Part shown: positions 48,494-58,284 of the stretch, piece after piece
How positions within the stretch are numbered: the first letter of the stretch is position 1
Layout: each line of letters begins with the position of its first letter
Source of the DNA: Planctomycetota bacterium
GTDB lineage: Bacteria > Planctomycetota > Phycisphaerae > Phycisphaerales > UBA5793
DNA length: 64,000 nt
Assembly (NCBI GenBank): GCA_963205185.1
Contig: CAUJHZ010000067.1
Span: 1 to 64,000 of the forward strand
Direction: 5' to 3'
Program-made: the position numbers and the translations under genes
Notes under the pieces: generated by a model
What the model saw: only the letters and a program-made list of their open reading frames with translations
The model's database searches: none
What the model was told of the DNA's origin: nothing

Positions 48494-49364
48494 GTCGGTG
48501 CGCCCGGCGTTCAATGGCGTTGACCAACAGCCGTAGAGCCGCCGGCGAGTGGTTGAAGTGCAGCGACGGTTCGATGAGTTCGAGTTCGGAAAGCACCAGC
48601 GAGCCATCGGCGCGTTCGACGACATCGATTCGAGCGTACACGGCTTCGAGTTGCGCGGCACGCAACGAGCGGTGGGCGAAGGCGATGTGCCGCGACTCAA
48701 CCGTGCGCGGCTGGACGCACTCTTCTCCGCCCTCGAAGCGAGGCGCTTTGGCAATGGCGTGCGTGACCTGGCCGTCGATCCACACAATCGAGACTTCGCC
48801 GCCGCTTTCGACTTCCGGCAGATACGGCTGGATGAGCGTGTCACGCTGTGCGACTTGCTCGAGCAGAAACGCGTCTGCGTGGTCCAGTTCATCGATGCGG
48901 AATCGCCGCGTGTTCCACGAGGCTGCGGAAACGGCGGGTTTGATCACCACATCGCGCCAGCCGGATTGCCGTAGCGCGCTGCCGCACGACTGCATGTCGC
49001 ACCGCTGAATGAGGATTGTGGGAATGATCGGCACGCCCGCCTCGGCCAGTTGAAGCAGGTAGCGCTTGTGCATGTTCCACAGGACCGTGGCGAGAGGATT
49101 GCAGAGCACCGATCCCGACGCCGCGCGCCGAAGCCACGCTTTGAAGCGATCGGGCCGTCTGTAGTAGTCCCACGTGGCGCGCAACACGCAGACGTCAAAG
49201 GCTGCAGGATCGTGAGCCGGTTCGTCGCTGTCCCAATGCAGCACCTGCGCGTCGAACCCGGCTTCGCGCAGCGCAGCGAGCAGCGGCGCTTCGTCGAAGT
49301 CCGGCTCGGGCAAGGCCTGCATGCCAACGAGCGCAATGCGTCGAGGTGAACGGGTCCGGGGCAT
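48471..49364 (-). CDS. ATP-grasp-fold ligase-like protein (RimK/glutathione-synthetase superfamily)
   Basis: 297 aa. An N-terminal Rossmann-like half (IALVGMQALPEPDFDEAPLL, FDVCVLRATWDYY) precedes the ATP-grasp half: VVIKPAVSAASWNTRRF (nucleotide Lys), GGEVSIVWIDGQVTHAIAK and LELIEPSLHFNHSP (metal-binding Glu and Asn). ATP-grasp enzymes form amide bonds via acyl phosphates; homologues include cycloserine-type ligases. Substrate unknown. It overlaps the WD40 gene by 23 bases on the opposite strand. Confidence 0.8.
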   Translation of the reverse strand: MPRTRSPRRIALVGMQALPEPDFDEAPLLAALREAGFDAQVLHWDSDEPAHDPAAFDVCVLRATWDYYRRPDRFKAWLRRAASGSVLCNPLATVLWNMHKRYLLQLAEAGVPIIPTILIQRCDMQSCGSALRQSGWRDVVIKPAVSAASWNTRRFRIDELDHADAFLLEQVAQRDTLIQPYLPEVESGGEVSIVWIDGQVTHAIAKAPRFEGGEECVQPRTVESRHIAFAHRSLRAAQLEAVYARIDVVERADGSLVLSELELIEPSLHFNHSPAALRLLVNAIERRAHRPTAPRRE

Positions 49365-49379
49365 CGTGACGAGCCGGGA

Positions 49380-51431
49380 CTACTTGGCCGCTTCGAGCAC
49401 GACGCAGTCGAGGCCGAAATAGGCGTTCTCATCAACCCGCTGCGGGTTGCCGCCGACGACTTCGGCTCGCAGCGTCAGTTTGCCGCCGACGGGCCTGTGC
49501 ATGCCGAGATCGATCGGGCCGCTGGCCTTGCACACCCCCTGGGCGCCGCTGAAGAAGTCAACCGGCTCGCCGGCCTTCTCGCCATCGATCGAGAACTGCA
49601 CGATGCCGTAGTCCCAACTCTTCGTCGCGTGCAGCGTCACTCTGGCGGGAACGGGTGATGCACAGGGGATCTCGACCTCGATGTAATCGCCGACGCTGGT
49701 CGCGCGCACCCACAGGTGCGCATCATTGCTCCACGTTTCGCGGCCGAAGCCCTGCATCGCCTGCGGGCCGAAGGCGAGGTCAGGCGAATGGCCGCTCACT
49801 TTCATGTCTTCGCATTCGATGGCGCCGGCGATAGTGAACGGCGGGGGCAGTGGCGGCGGATGGAGCGCGCCCCGCGCCGCTTCGTCTGGCTGCGGCGGTC
49901 GATTGTGCGAAACGCCGGGCCGGGCGTAGAAGAAGGTCGTGGCGGCGTAACCCACGTTGCACTCTTTCCAGTGCCACACTTCCATGTCGAACTTCAGCGC
50001 GGTGCGGAACGGGATGGCGTCGAGCAGGCGCACGCGCGAGACGGACGTGTGGCCGTAGTTGCCCGGCCCGTCGCAGCGCGGCTGGGCGTGGAAGGGCCCG
50101 GCGAAGGGATCGGGGCAGCACCACGCGTAGCCGTAATAGTCTTCCGTGCCGGTTCCAAAGTGGGATGGAAACGACTCGCCATCCACGTAGATCTTTTCGT
50201 CGCCTTCACCCCACCATTCGATGACCGGGTTGGCTATGGCCAGCGAGTCGCCGACGTACACGCCTTTGCCGCTCAGGTCGATGTAATTCCAGTCCTGCAT
50301 CGGGCGCGTGGCGATCGGATCCTGCTGGCGCCAGGCGGCGTGGAAGTGCATCGAGCGGTTGTCCCAGATCCACCAAGTCGTCGAGACGGTCAACTGGGCC
50401 TCGATCTCCGCGTCGCCGAGGTATTCAAGGCTGATGGAGCCTTTCTTCTGATACGGCATGATCCAGCGGGATGTGAGCACCGCTGCGCCATCGGATTCCA
50501 CCGTGCGATACCAGTCGTGGAACGTGTTGACGCCGATGCCCGTGCCGAAGAAATCCCCCACGGGCGCCCAGACGGTCGGCTCGTCATCAAAGTTGGCTTT
50601 GATGATCAGTTGTCGCAGCGCATCGTCATAATCATCGGCCTTGATGCGGCAGGTGATCGTCTCCACCGCGGCCGGCCCGGGCGCGAGGGTGACTTCGAGC
50701 CCGGCAGTAGCCTGCAGCGTCCCCTGGGCGTGCAGGGTCGGGCCGCCGGTCTTTGTCGCGGCTGCAGCAAGGGCCCGCTGCACGGCGTCGAGGCGCTGCG
50801 CGGCCTGCGTCAGCTTTTCAGTGGAAAAGGACTCGACTTCGGTCCCCGGCTCGTAGGTGCGGTAGTTGACCTGGTAGTAGAAGCCGTTGCTGTCGCTCGT
50901 GATCTTGCAATGCTTCGCGTAGGGGATAGGGAGATAGAGATTCCATCCCCGGCTGCGCGTGGCTGAGAGGGGCTCGCCGATGGTGAGGCCGCCGACGGAC
51001 CACGTCCCACCGAGCAACTGGTCCATCGGCGCCTCCAGCGCCGGCGTCGCGCTGCCGTCGAGGTAGATGCGCAGCGTACCCTTGGGGTTGGCTGACCAGA
51101 GTCGCACGACGGCGCCGGGGCCGTCGGCGTCCATCATCACCCATTCGGTGCGATCGCCGTTGGTTTCCTGGCGGATGTACTGGTTCGCATCGCCGTTCGC
51201 GAACCATGTTTCGGCGTCGCTGGCGCTGGTGGACTTGCGGTCGTAACTGCTCGCCTGGCTGCACGTGTACCACGGCTCAGGCAGTTGCGCGATGGCCTTG
51301 CGGTCGATCATCTCGCGCAGCAGCGACTCGAGCGAGATCGGATCGGCGGCCCGTGCCGCCGGCGCGAACGCAGCCATGCAGCAGGCGACAAGAAGAATGA
51401 AGCACGCGGCGCGCGATTGGTGAGTTGACAT
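49380..51431 (-). CDS. DUF2961 (GH172-type) secreted protein
   Basis: 683 aa. Signal peptide 1-27 (ILLVACCMAAFAPAARA). DUF2961 core with FGTGTEDYYGYAWCCPDPF, RVRLLDAIPFRTALKFDMEVWHWKE and PSHFGTGTEDYYG-like segments; the C-terminal about 140 residues are a separate beta domain (EVEIPCASPVPARVTLHATK). DUF2961 contains glycoside hydrolase family 172 enzymes acting on alpha-linked fructan or arabinan. ATG 51431 follows GGAGG at 5 bases; a second ATG at 51446 is possible. It lies 70 bases downstream of the DUF58 gene on the same strand. Exact substrate unknown. Confidence 0.88.
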   Translation of the reverse strand: MSTHQSRAACFILLVACCMAAFAPAARAADPISLESLLREMIDRKAIAQLPEPWYTCSQASSYDRKSTSASDAETWFANGDANQYIRQETNGDRTEWVMMDADGPGAVVRLWSANPKGTLRIYLDGSATPALEAPMDQLLGGTWSVGGLTIGEPLSATRSRGWNLYLPIPYAKHCKITSDSNGFYYQVNYRTYEPGTEVESFSTEKLTQAAQRLDAVQRALAAAATKTGGPTLHAQGTLQATAGLEVTLAPGPAAVETITCRIKADDYDDALRQLIIKANFDDEPTVWAPVGDFFGTGIGVNTFHDWYRTVESDGAAVLTSRWIMPYQKKGSISLEYLGDAEIEAQLTVSTTWWIWDNRSMHFHAAWRQQDPIATRPMQDWNYIDLSGKGVYVGDSLAIANPVIEWWGEGDEKIYVDGESFPSHFGTGTEDYYGYAWCCPDPFAGPFHAQPRCDGPGNYGHTSVSRVRLLDAIPFRTALKFDMEVWHWKECNVGYAATTFFYARPGVSHNRPPQPDEAARGALHPPPLPPPFTIAGAIECEDMKVSGHSPDLAFGPQAMQGFGRETWSNDAHLWVRATSVGDYIEVEIPCASPVPARVTLHATKSWDYGIVQFSIDGEKAGEPVDFFSGAQGVCKASGPIDLGMHRPVGGKLTLRAEVVGGNPQRVDENAYFGLDCVVLEAAK

Positions 51432-51501
51432 GTGGACCTCCGGCATTCTGAGCGATCGAACTGCGATACGGTATCGCGCTCGATCCGCCGGGTCGTGCAG
51501 C

Positions 51502-53172
51502 TCAGGCGGATGCCGCGAGCACTTCATGGAGCAGAATCTCGGTAATGATGCGGTCGAGGTCCTCCCGCTGCTCGATATGGTGTACGCCGATACCCTGCGC
51601 AGCGAGGCGGCGATAGAAAACCTGGTGACGGGCCGCGTGATGCAGACGGTAGAGGTTGCGAAGCGCATCGAGCCGCGTGGAGAAGTTGCCCAGCGACTCG
51701 GGCAGGATGTAGCGCGAGCCGCGCATCGTCACCGGCTGGGGGCAGGCGACGTGAACGCTGCGATGGCCCGACGCCGCGAGGGTGAGGTATGACGCCACCT
51801 CTTCGCATGCTTCGCCGCCGGCGAACGCCGAAATGAACACGAGCATCTCGCGCCCCTTGGACTGGCGTAAACCAGTCGCGAGCGCTTCGATGGCCCGAGC
51901 GGCGCGCGGCGGAAGCGGGCCGTCACCCGATGCGCCGCAGCGGCGGCAGCCAGCCTCATCGGGCTGGACGATCGCGCGACACTTCGGACAGCGCCGCGGC
52001 ATGTTGGCGACCAGGTCCGGCGCAAACTGTGCCAGGAACTGGTTCATGCCGTTGCGCGGCGTCGCGTGATTGCCGAACTCATCCGCGAGCACCTGGTGCA
52101 GACTGCGGCCGGCCCAGAACTGGCGCGAGCGCCGCCACGCTCGACGGGCCATCGACTCAACAGATGGCTGTGTATGGTGATTCAACGAGGTGAGCAGCGC
52201 CTGGCGCGGCATTTCGACCAGGCGCCTCAGGAGCCGCTGCATTCCCATGGCGCCGCGCCCCATCGGCTGGCGCTGCACACTCCACTGGTCATAGAGTGAC
52301 ACATGCAGGAAAATATGTTCAGCCCGCGCGAGGTGCGCGAGTCGGGCAGCCAGGCTTACGGCATTGGCAAAGCCGCCGCTTTCGCGCGCGCCGAAGCACA
52401 TGTCGATCGACGCGTCGAAGATGATCCGGATTGTGAACTCGCGCGGCTCTTCGTACTCGCGCACCATCAGCCGGCCGCGCCTGGCTGTCGCTTTCCAATC
52501 CACTCGGCGGACGGTGTCTTCGGGTTGGTGCTCGCGCAGTTCACGAAAGTCCGAGCCGGCGCCTCGCGTCACGTGCCGGCGCGCCATGTCGCTCGTGCGG
52601 GAGCGGCGCTGGAGCAATGCGGAGTACAGTTGCGAGCCCGAGAGATAATCGGGCGCCACTGCGAATTCCTGGCGATCGCCGAGCAGTTGCGATTTCGAGA
52701 ACAGCCCGAGCAGGCTTCGCGTGCGGACGATGACGCCGGGAATGACATACGACCCGGCGTGTTCCATCGAGAACTCGAAGTCGAGATGGAGCGTCGAAGC
52801 TGCATGGAGCGATCCGCAGTACCCGCCGGGCTGCAGCAGGCTCACTCCCGCGGGCACGACCGGTACGACGAGGCAATCGAACACGGATCGCAGTGAATGC
52901 AGCTCAACGCCGAGGTGATATCGCCCACCGACGATTGCGGCGTCCTGCCGGGCGAGCGGCGCGATGGTCAATCTTACCGAGCCGATGCTTGCCTGCCGCA
53001 CGCGTCTCAGTTCCAGCACAACGCAATCGACGAGCATGTAGAGGACGGCAAACACGCCCCCGAGCAGCGCCGAGCGCAAAGCGAGGGCGGTCAGCACGGA
53101 GCCGGCAACGAGCACCGCCATCGCCAGCGCCAGTCGCCGGTCAGACCAGGATCGTGGACTGGATGGCTTCAT
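51502..53172 (-). CDS. DUF58 protein with an embedded zinc ribbon
   Basis: 556 aa. Two membrane segments near the N-terminus (13-32, 36-55) and the DUF58 core, with DFRELREHQPEDTVRRVDWKATARRGRL (the family signature) near 206-233 followed by a VWA-like fold (IIFDASIDMCF). An insertion around 395-412 carries Cys395, Cys398, Cys409 and Cys412 (CPKC...CRRC), a small zinc ribbon not usual in DUF58. It overlaps the MoxR stop by 32 bases. In such clusters DUF58 works with a MoxR ATPase and a transglutaminase. Confidence 0.87.
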   Translation of the reverse strand: MKPSSPRSWSDRRLALAMAVLVAGSVLTALALRSALLGGVFAVLYMLVDCVVLELRRVRQASIGSVRLTIAPLARQDAAIVGGRYHLGVELHSLRSVFDCLVVPVVPAGVSLLQPGGYCGSLHAASTLHLDFEFSMEHAGSYVIPGVIVRTRSLLGLFSKSQLLGDRQEFAVAPDYLSGSQLYSALLQRRSRTSDMARRHVTRGAGSDFRELREHQPEDTVRRVDWKATARRGRLMVREYEEPREFTIRIIFDASIDMCFGARESGGFANAVSLAARLAHLARAEHIFLHVSLYDQWSVQRQPMGRGAMGMQRLLRRLVEMPRQALLTSLNHHTQPSVESMARRAWRRSRQFWAGRSLHQVLADEFGNHATPRNGMNQFLAQFAPDLVANMPRRCPKCRAIVQPDEAGCRRCGASGDGPLPPRAARAIEALATGLRQSKGREMLVFISAFAGGEACEEVASYLTLAASGHRSVHVACPQPVTMRGSRYILPESLGNFSTRLDALRNLYRLHHAARHQVFYRRLAAQGIGVHHIEQREDLDRIITEILLHEVLAASA

Positions 53173-54100
53173 CGATCACCTGCCGGGCGGTCATGCCCGA
53201 GACTTCGGCCTGCGGCGTGAGCATGATGCGATGATTGGCCACGTGCATCGCCAGCGCCTTGATGTCATCGGGCAGCACGTGGCTGCGGCCTCTGAGCAGC
53301 GCCCGGGCGCGGCTGAGGTGAAGCAGATCGAGCCCGAGCCGTGGGCTGGCGCCGAGCACGACGTGCCGGTGCTCGCGCGTCGCCGCGCACAGCCGCACGA
53401 TCACGGAGAGTATTTCGTCGGAGATCGTCACGTGCGAGGCGACCCGTTGCGCGAGACGGATCTCTTCGGGGCGGCTTGCCGGTTCGATGGCGGGAAGGCT
53501 TTGCCGATGCGCCGCCAGCAGCTGCTTCTCTTCGTCCGAGGTGGGATAACCGGGCAGCAGGCGCATGGCGAAGCGGTCGAGCTGAGCCTGGGGCAGGGGA
53601 TAAGTGCCCTCATGCTCGACCGGATTCTGAGTTGCAAAGACGAAGAAGGGTGGCTCAAGCACGATCGAGTCTCCTTCGATCGTGACCTGGCGCTCCTGCA
53701 TGACTTCGAGCAAGGCTGACTGCGACTTGGCGGGCGCGCGATTGATTTCGTCGGCGAGGATGACGTGCGCGAAGATCGGGCCGCGATGGAGGCGAAACGT
53801 CCCCTCGCGCGGGTCAAAGACGTTTCCGCCGAGGATGTCGGTTGGCAGCAGGTCGGGCGTGAACTGTATGCGTCGAAAGCTGCAGCCCATTGCGCCCGCC
53901 AGGGTCGAAACCAGCAGCGTCTTGCCCACGCCGGGCACGCCTTCGACGAGCACATGCCGGTCGGCAAGGATGGCGCACATGAGCAGATCGATCTCCGTCT
54001 TCATGCCCACGACGCGCTGGGCGATGCGGGCCGAGATGCGCTGCGCCACATCCGCTGCCGATGCGAACTGATCAGGATTCGCCGCGTTCCGGTCGTTCAC
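53141..54100 (-). CDS. MoxR-family AAA+ ATPase
   Basis: 319 aa. Walker A GVPGVGKTLL, Walker B HVILADEIN (Asp-Glu), sensor 1 FVFATQNPVEHEGTYPLPQAQLDRF and sensor 2 region GASPRLG. The GTG start at 54100 is supported by GAGGA about 9 bases upstream; it overlaps the transglutaminase stop by 29 bases. MoxR ATPases act as chaperones for metal insertion or complex assembly, together with VWA/DUF58 proteins. It is the middle gene of the transglutaminase-MoxR-DUF58 unit. Confidence 0.92.
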   Translation of the reverse strand: MNDRNAANPDQFASAADVAQRISARIAQRVVGMKTEIDLLMCAILADRHVLVEGVPGVGKTLLVSTLAGAMGCSFRRIQFTPDLLPTDILGGNVFDPREGTFRLHRGPIFAHVILADEINRAPAKSQSALLEVMQERQVTIEGDSIVLEPPFFVFATQNPVEHEGTYPLPQAQLDRFAMRLLPGYPTSDEEKQLLAAHRQSLPAIEPASRPEEIRLAQRVASHVTISDEILSVIVRLCAATREHRHVVLGASPRLGLDLLHLSRARALLRGRSHVLPDDIKALAMHVANHRIMLTPQAEVSGMTARQVIDEAIQSTILV

Positions 54101-55943
54101 TCTGGCCCATCCTCTCGAGATGATGCATGATGCGGAGGCAATCCCAGTAGCAGCCATCGATCACGACCGGGTCGGTCCGGGCATGGATCGAGCGAAGATC
54201 GAATTCCATGATGTGAATCATGCACTCCGCAGCGCCCTGCGGGATGCGCAGCCGCTTGCACGCCGCTCGCAGGCCGTGAGGCGGCTGCGGTCGAAGATCG
54301 AGCCGGTCGATGAGCGTGATGCGCACAAGGCGAACAAGATCGGCCGTGACTTCCCACGAGACGCCGCTCCGCCGATCGCGCCAGGCACGATCGAGCGACC
54401 GGTCGAGCGGGACGGACGCGTGCACGAGGTGGGCCGCCACATCCGCGCGGCGCCGCGAGCCGATGAGCGCGAGCAGGAGTACGGCCAAGATGGACAGGCC
54501 GAAGATCGGCAATAGTGATGAGAGCGGGAAGTAGCGCGGGACGTAGCCGGCGCCGCCTCCGATGCCGGGTGCGCCTTCGGCTCTCTCGAGGCGGAACTCG
54601 ATGCGCCGCCAGTTGCCATCGGGCAGGCGGACTTCGCAGAACGAGTGCCGCTGGTTCTCCACCAGTCGCGTCTCGATGCCGACCGCGTTGGCGACGACGA
54701 AGAAGGCACGCGAGCGATGCCGGCACACGCCGCGGCGCTGCAGCGCGACGGTCAGGAACTCGTTGCGCTGCAGGCGCGACCGGTCGATGGGTCCGACGGT
54801 GAAGCCGGCGAAATACGACTGCAGGCGGCGCACCGTTCCGGCGTAGGACGACGCCGGCAAGTCGCCGATCGCCGCCACGACCCGCTGGGCATCGGCGGTG
54901 ACGTTCGACGGCAGCGGCGCCGCGGAAGGCTCGAACGGAACCTCCGGCAGCGCCGCAAACGAGTAATCCGGAGGCGCGACGATCGTGTAGCGCAGCCTCA
55001 CCTTTCCGCGGTGGTTGCTCGACACATAGAGGCCGTCGCCGCCGTCCTGCGCGAATGCGACCTGCACGTCGGGTGACGTGCGATACTTGACGATGACGCT
55101 GCCCGGCGCCGGTGATGGCAGCGGCACAGGCTCGGCTGAGCGGAACAGGACCTGGACGTCGGCGCGATACTCCCTGCCCCCTTTCGGCGCGGGGCCCAGC
55201 GGGCCGCCCTCGACCATCGGTGCAGGATGAAACTGATACTCCGAGTCAACGGTTGAGAACACATGCAGCCGATGCGTCCAGTAGAGCGGCGGATCGAACC
55301 CCTCATCCCGCCGTGCATACACGCCGTCGATCGAGGTCTCGAGATCCATGTCAGGCGATCGGCCGTAGTCGAGCGTGGCCGGGTCGAGCGTGGGATCAGG
55401 ATCGAATTCGCGGTAGACCGGCTGGCTGGGCATCGAAGACCAGCTTCCTGCAGCGGCCTTCGTGGCTCTGGCTTCGGTTGTATATGCGGCCGACCACTTC
55501 GCGCCAGTCGATGTGCGAAGCGAATCGAAGGAGAATGAGAATCCGCCGCTGCGGCTCAGCGCGTAGACGCCGCAGGCAATCGCGGCCACAACCAGCAGTG
55601 GCGCCAGAAGCGCGCGGTATCGAGACAACCATGCGCCAATGCGGCCAAAGCGATGAGAAGCAGACTCGGGCTCAGGTGGGTCGGGCAGCGCGGCCGCGAG
55701 CCGCTGGGCGAGAGTGGCGCCGTCGCGGCACTCGGCGTCGCTGCCGCCCTGGCCGTACACGCAGCGCTCAAGTAGGGCCGTGAGCCTTTGCAATTCGGCC
55801 GGCGTTGCAAACCCGCTCTGCTGCAGGCGATCGCGCAATTCCGCGGGCGTGAGGCCACCGGGGGGAACGATCCGCCCCAGTGCCGCCTTGTGGATGAGGC
55901 GCTGGTAGAGGTCAAAGAAGGTGTCCTGCTCCCGATCGGCCAC
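54072..55943 (-). CDS. Transglutaminase-like membrane protein
   Basis: 623 aa. A cytoplasmic N-terminal region (about 1-105), a membrane segment near 110-128 and a long extracellular part, then a transglutaminase-like core with Cys407 (RGVCRHRSRAFFV), His in NQRHSFCEV and Asp in RLPDGNWRRIE, forming the Cys-His-Asp triad. A second membrane segment (about 485-505) precedes a C-terminal tail. GTG 55943 is preferred over GTG 55949 because GGGAG lies 5 bases upstream. It is the first gene of the operon with MoxR and DUF58. Confidence 0.85.
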   Translation of the reverse strand: MADREQDTFFDLYQRLIHKAALGRIVPPGGLTPAELRDRLQQSGFATPAELQRLTALLERCVYGQGGSDAECRDGATLAQRLAAALPDPPEPESASHRFGRIGAWLSRYRALLAPLLVVAAIACGVYALSRSGGFSFSFDSLRTSTGAKWSAAYTTEARATKAAAGSWSSMPSQPVYREFDPDPTLDPATLDYGRSPDMDLETSIDGVYARRDEGFDPPLYWTHRLHVFSTVDSEYQFHPAPMVEGGPLGPAPKGGREYRADVQVLFRSAEPVPLPSPAPGSVIVKYRTSPDVQVAFAQDGGDGLYVSSNHRGKVRLRYTIVAPPDYSFAALPEVPFEPSAAPLPSNVTADAQRVVAAIGDLPASSYAGTVRRLQSYFAGFTVGPIDRSRLQRNEFLTVALQRRGVCRHRSRAFFVVANAVGIETRLVENQRHSFCEVRLPDGNWRRIEFRLERAEGAPGIGGGAGYVPRYFPLSSLLPIFGLSILAVLLLALIGSRRRADVAAHLVHASVPLDRSLDRAWRDRRSGVSWEVTADLVRLVRITLIDRLDLRPQPPHGLRAACKRLRIPQGAAECMIHIMEFDLRSIHARTDPVVIDGCYWDCLRIMHHLERMGQSERPERGES

Positions 55944-56041
55944 TGTCACTCCCGTGCCGCCGCCGCGGCCGACTTATCCTACGGAAAGCCGAGCGCGGCG
56001 AACAAGGTCACAGCGCCCCCGGCTTGCTCAGAAGGATGCTT

Positions 56042-57283
56042 ATGACAACGCACGGTTCGTTGGGAGCGTCGGGAGGTCGAGCCCGGTTGCCGCGGCAGGT
56101 CCTTCTGCTGGGCTGGGTGTCGTTCTTTGCCGACGTGTCGAGCGAGATGATGCAGCCGCTCATGCCGCTGTTTATCGTGGGTGTGCTCGGCGCGACCACC
56201 GTCGAACTCGGCGGGATTGAAGGCGCCGCGGCCGCCGTCGTCGCGCTGCTCACCGCGTGGGCCGGCGTCGCCAGCGATCGGCGCCGCAGGCGCGTACCGT
56301 TCGTGCGCGTCGGCTACGGCCTGCCGGTGCTCGGCAAGGCGCTGATCGCGCTGGCCGCGGCGTGGCCGATGGTGCTGGCCGGGCGACTGGTCGATCGTCT
56401 TGGAAAGGGGCTGCGCGGCAGCCCGCGCGATGCGCTCATCGCCGACGCCGTGGACGAAACCGCGCGCGGCCGGGCCTTCGGTTTCCACCGCGCCATGGAT
56501 ACCGCCGGGGCGATGGTCGGCGTGCTGCTCGCCGGCCTGCTCGTCTGGTGGTTGAATGATGGAGGGGGGGAGTCGGCGCCGGTTGCAGCGCTGCGCGATT
56601 CCGGTGGGGCGTTCCGAACCATCTTCGCCGTCGCCGCCGGCCTGGCGCTCGTCTCATTCGCCATTACATTTCTGGTGCGCGAAAGTTCTGCAGGTGGCGG
56701 TGATCCGGCGAAGCCGCAGGCGGCGGGACGCGCGACGGGCGCGATGTTGTCCGCTTCCTACTGGCGCACGGTGTCGCTGCTGCTCATCTTCGCACTGGGC
56801 AACTCGAGCGATGCGTTCCTGCTGCTGCGCGCCAGCGACGTCGGGCTCTCACCGCTGCAGGTAGTGCTGGTCTACGCGCTGTTCAACGTGACCTACGCGC
56901 TGATGAGTTATCCGGCCGGGGTCATCAGCGACCGGCTCGGCCGCTGGCGCCTCATCGCGCTGGGTTGGGCCATCTACGCCGGCTGCTATCTCGGCTTTGC
57001 GTGGACCGATGCGCGCTTCATCTGGCTCCTGCTGCCGGTCTACGGCGTGTACATGGCGCTGACCGACGGCGTGAGCAAGGCGCTGGTCGTTGATCACGCC
57101 CCAACCGAGCGGCGCGGCACGGCTCTGGGCGTCTATTACATGCTCACGGGATTCGCCACGCTGCTGGGCAACGTCGCCGTCGGCTGGGTCTGGCTCAAAT
57201 ACGGCCCCGCGCCGGCGCTGGACCTCGGCGCCGCCTGCGCCGCCCTGGCGCTGGGACTCATACCGGTCCTGCGGCCTCGCTGA
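56042..57283 (+). CDS. MFS transporter
   Basis: 413 aa with about 11-12 membrane helices. MFS motif A is GVASDRRRRRVPF (between helices 2 and 3) and a second such loop, PAGVISDRLGRWRL, opens the C-terminal half. DVSSEMMQPLMPLF near residue 32 matches the family of putative drug/metabolite exporters (DHA1-like). ATG 56042 is chosen because AAGGA lies 5 bases upstream; an upstream ATG at 56036 is close. Substrate unknown. Confidence 0.87.
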   Translation: MTTHGSLGASGGRARLPRQVLLLGWVSFFADVSSEMMQPLMPLFIVGVLGATTVELGGIEGAAAAVVALLTAWAGVASDRRRRRVPFVRVGYGLPVLGKALIALAAAWPMVLAGRLVDRLGKGLRGSPRDALIADAVDETARGRAFGFHRAMDTAGAMVGVLLAGLLVWWLNDGGGESAPVAALRDSGGAFRTIFAVAAGLALVSFAITFLVRESSAGGGDPAKPQAAGRATGAMLSASYWRTVSLLLIFALGNSSDAFLLLRASDVGLSPLQVVLVYALFNVTYALMSYPAGVISDRLGRWRLIALGWAIYAGCYLGFAWTDARFIWLLLPVYGVYMALTDGVSKALVVDHAPTERRGTALGVYYMLTGFATLLGNVAVGWVWLKYGPAPALDLGAACAALALGLIPVLRPR

Positions 57284-57411
57284 CATCGGGCGACGGCGGA
57301 CGGGGCGCCGGCCCGGCAGAGGCGGGCGAGCGGAATGCTCACGTCATCAGGCTTTGGCGATTCATACAATTTGCTTGATCGAGTTATTCCCACTTCAGTC
57401 GGGAGGATCAC

Positions 57412-58263
57412 ATGGGTATGAACCGCAGCACAACCGTGCCGCCGAGATGCTCCAGTCCTCTGCGTGGCCTTTGGCTGCTGAGCCTTGCTCTCGCGCTTTG
57501 CTGCTGCGCGACGGCAGCCCAAACTCGCGTTGCGCAGGACCCGCCGAAAGCGGAAGGCGCCTCGCGCGGCCGGATCCTGCTCGTGCTGACCAATCACGGG
57601 CAACTCGGCGACACGGGCAAGCGCACCGGCGCGTTTCTGGTTGAGGCGGCTGAGCCGTGGGTCGTGTTCACGCAGGCGGGCTTTGACGTGACCATCGCCA
57701 GCCCCAACGGGGGCGAAGCGCCGCTCGATCCCAAGAGTCTGCGCAAGATCAGCGCCGACAGCCAGGCGTTCCTCGACAAGTTCGCCTCCGACGGCGTGGT
57801 GAAGGACACGACGTCGCTGTCCGACATCGACCCGGCGGACTACGACGCGATCTTCTTCACCGGCGGGCACGGCACGATGTGGGACTTTCCCACCAGCAGC
57901 GCCGTGCGCGATGCGGCCCAGCGCATCTACGACCAGGGCGGCGTGCTCGCGGCGATCTGCCACGGCCCGGCCGCGTTCGTGCAACTCAAGGGCGATCAGG
58001 GCAAGCCCCTCGTGGCCGGCCGGAAGTTGACCGCTTTCACGGACGCGGAAGAAAACGCCGGCCGCCTGGCGGAGGTGATCCCGTTCATGCTCGAAACGCG
58101 GCTGCGCGAACTCGGAGCCGAATTCGACGCGGCGCCGAACTTCAAAGAGAACGTGGTCGTGGACGGCCGAATCATCACCGGCCAGAACCCCGCCTCCGCC
58201 CGCGGAGCGGCGAACGAAGTGGTCAAGGCGCTGGCGACGAATCAGCGCGACAACGATAATTAG
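57412..58263 (+). CDS. DJ-1/PfpI-family exported protein
   Basis: 283 aa with an N-terminal hydrophobic segment (GLWLLSLALALCCCATA), probably a signal peptide or lipoprotein-type export signal. The nucleophile elbow AICHGPAAF has Cys183 and His184; the FFTGGHGTMWDFP and TGQNPASARGAANEVV segments match the Hsp31/PfpI branch. Family members are glyoxalase-like (glutathione-independent) or chaperones. GGGAGG lies 5 bases before the ATG. An exported member of this family is unusual because DJ-1 proteins are mostly cytoplasmic. Confidence 0.88.
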   Translation: MGMNRSTTVPPRCSSPLRGLWLLSLALALCCCATAAQTRVAQDPPKAEGASRGRILLVLTNHGQLGDTGKRTGAFLVEAAEPWVVFTQAGFDVTIASPNGGEAPLDPKSLRKISADSQAFLDKFASDGVVKDTTSLSDIDPADYDAIFFTGGHGTMWDFPTSSAVRDAAQRIYDQGGVLAAICHGPAAFVQLKGDQGKPLVAGRKLTAFTDAEENAGRLAEVIPFMLETRLRELGAEFDAAPNFKENVVVDGRIITGQNPASARGAANEVVKALATNQRDNDN

Positions 58264-58284
58264 GGCCGCGAGGGCCGCCGCCGC

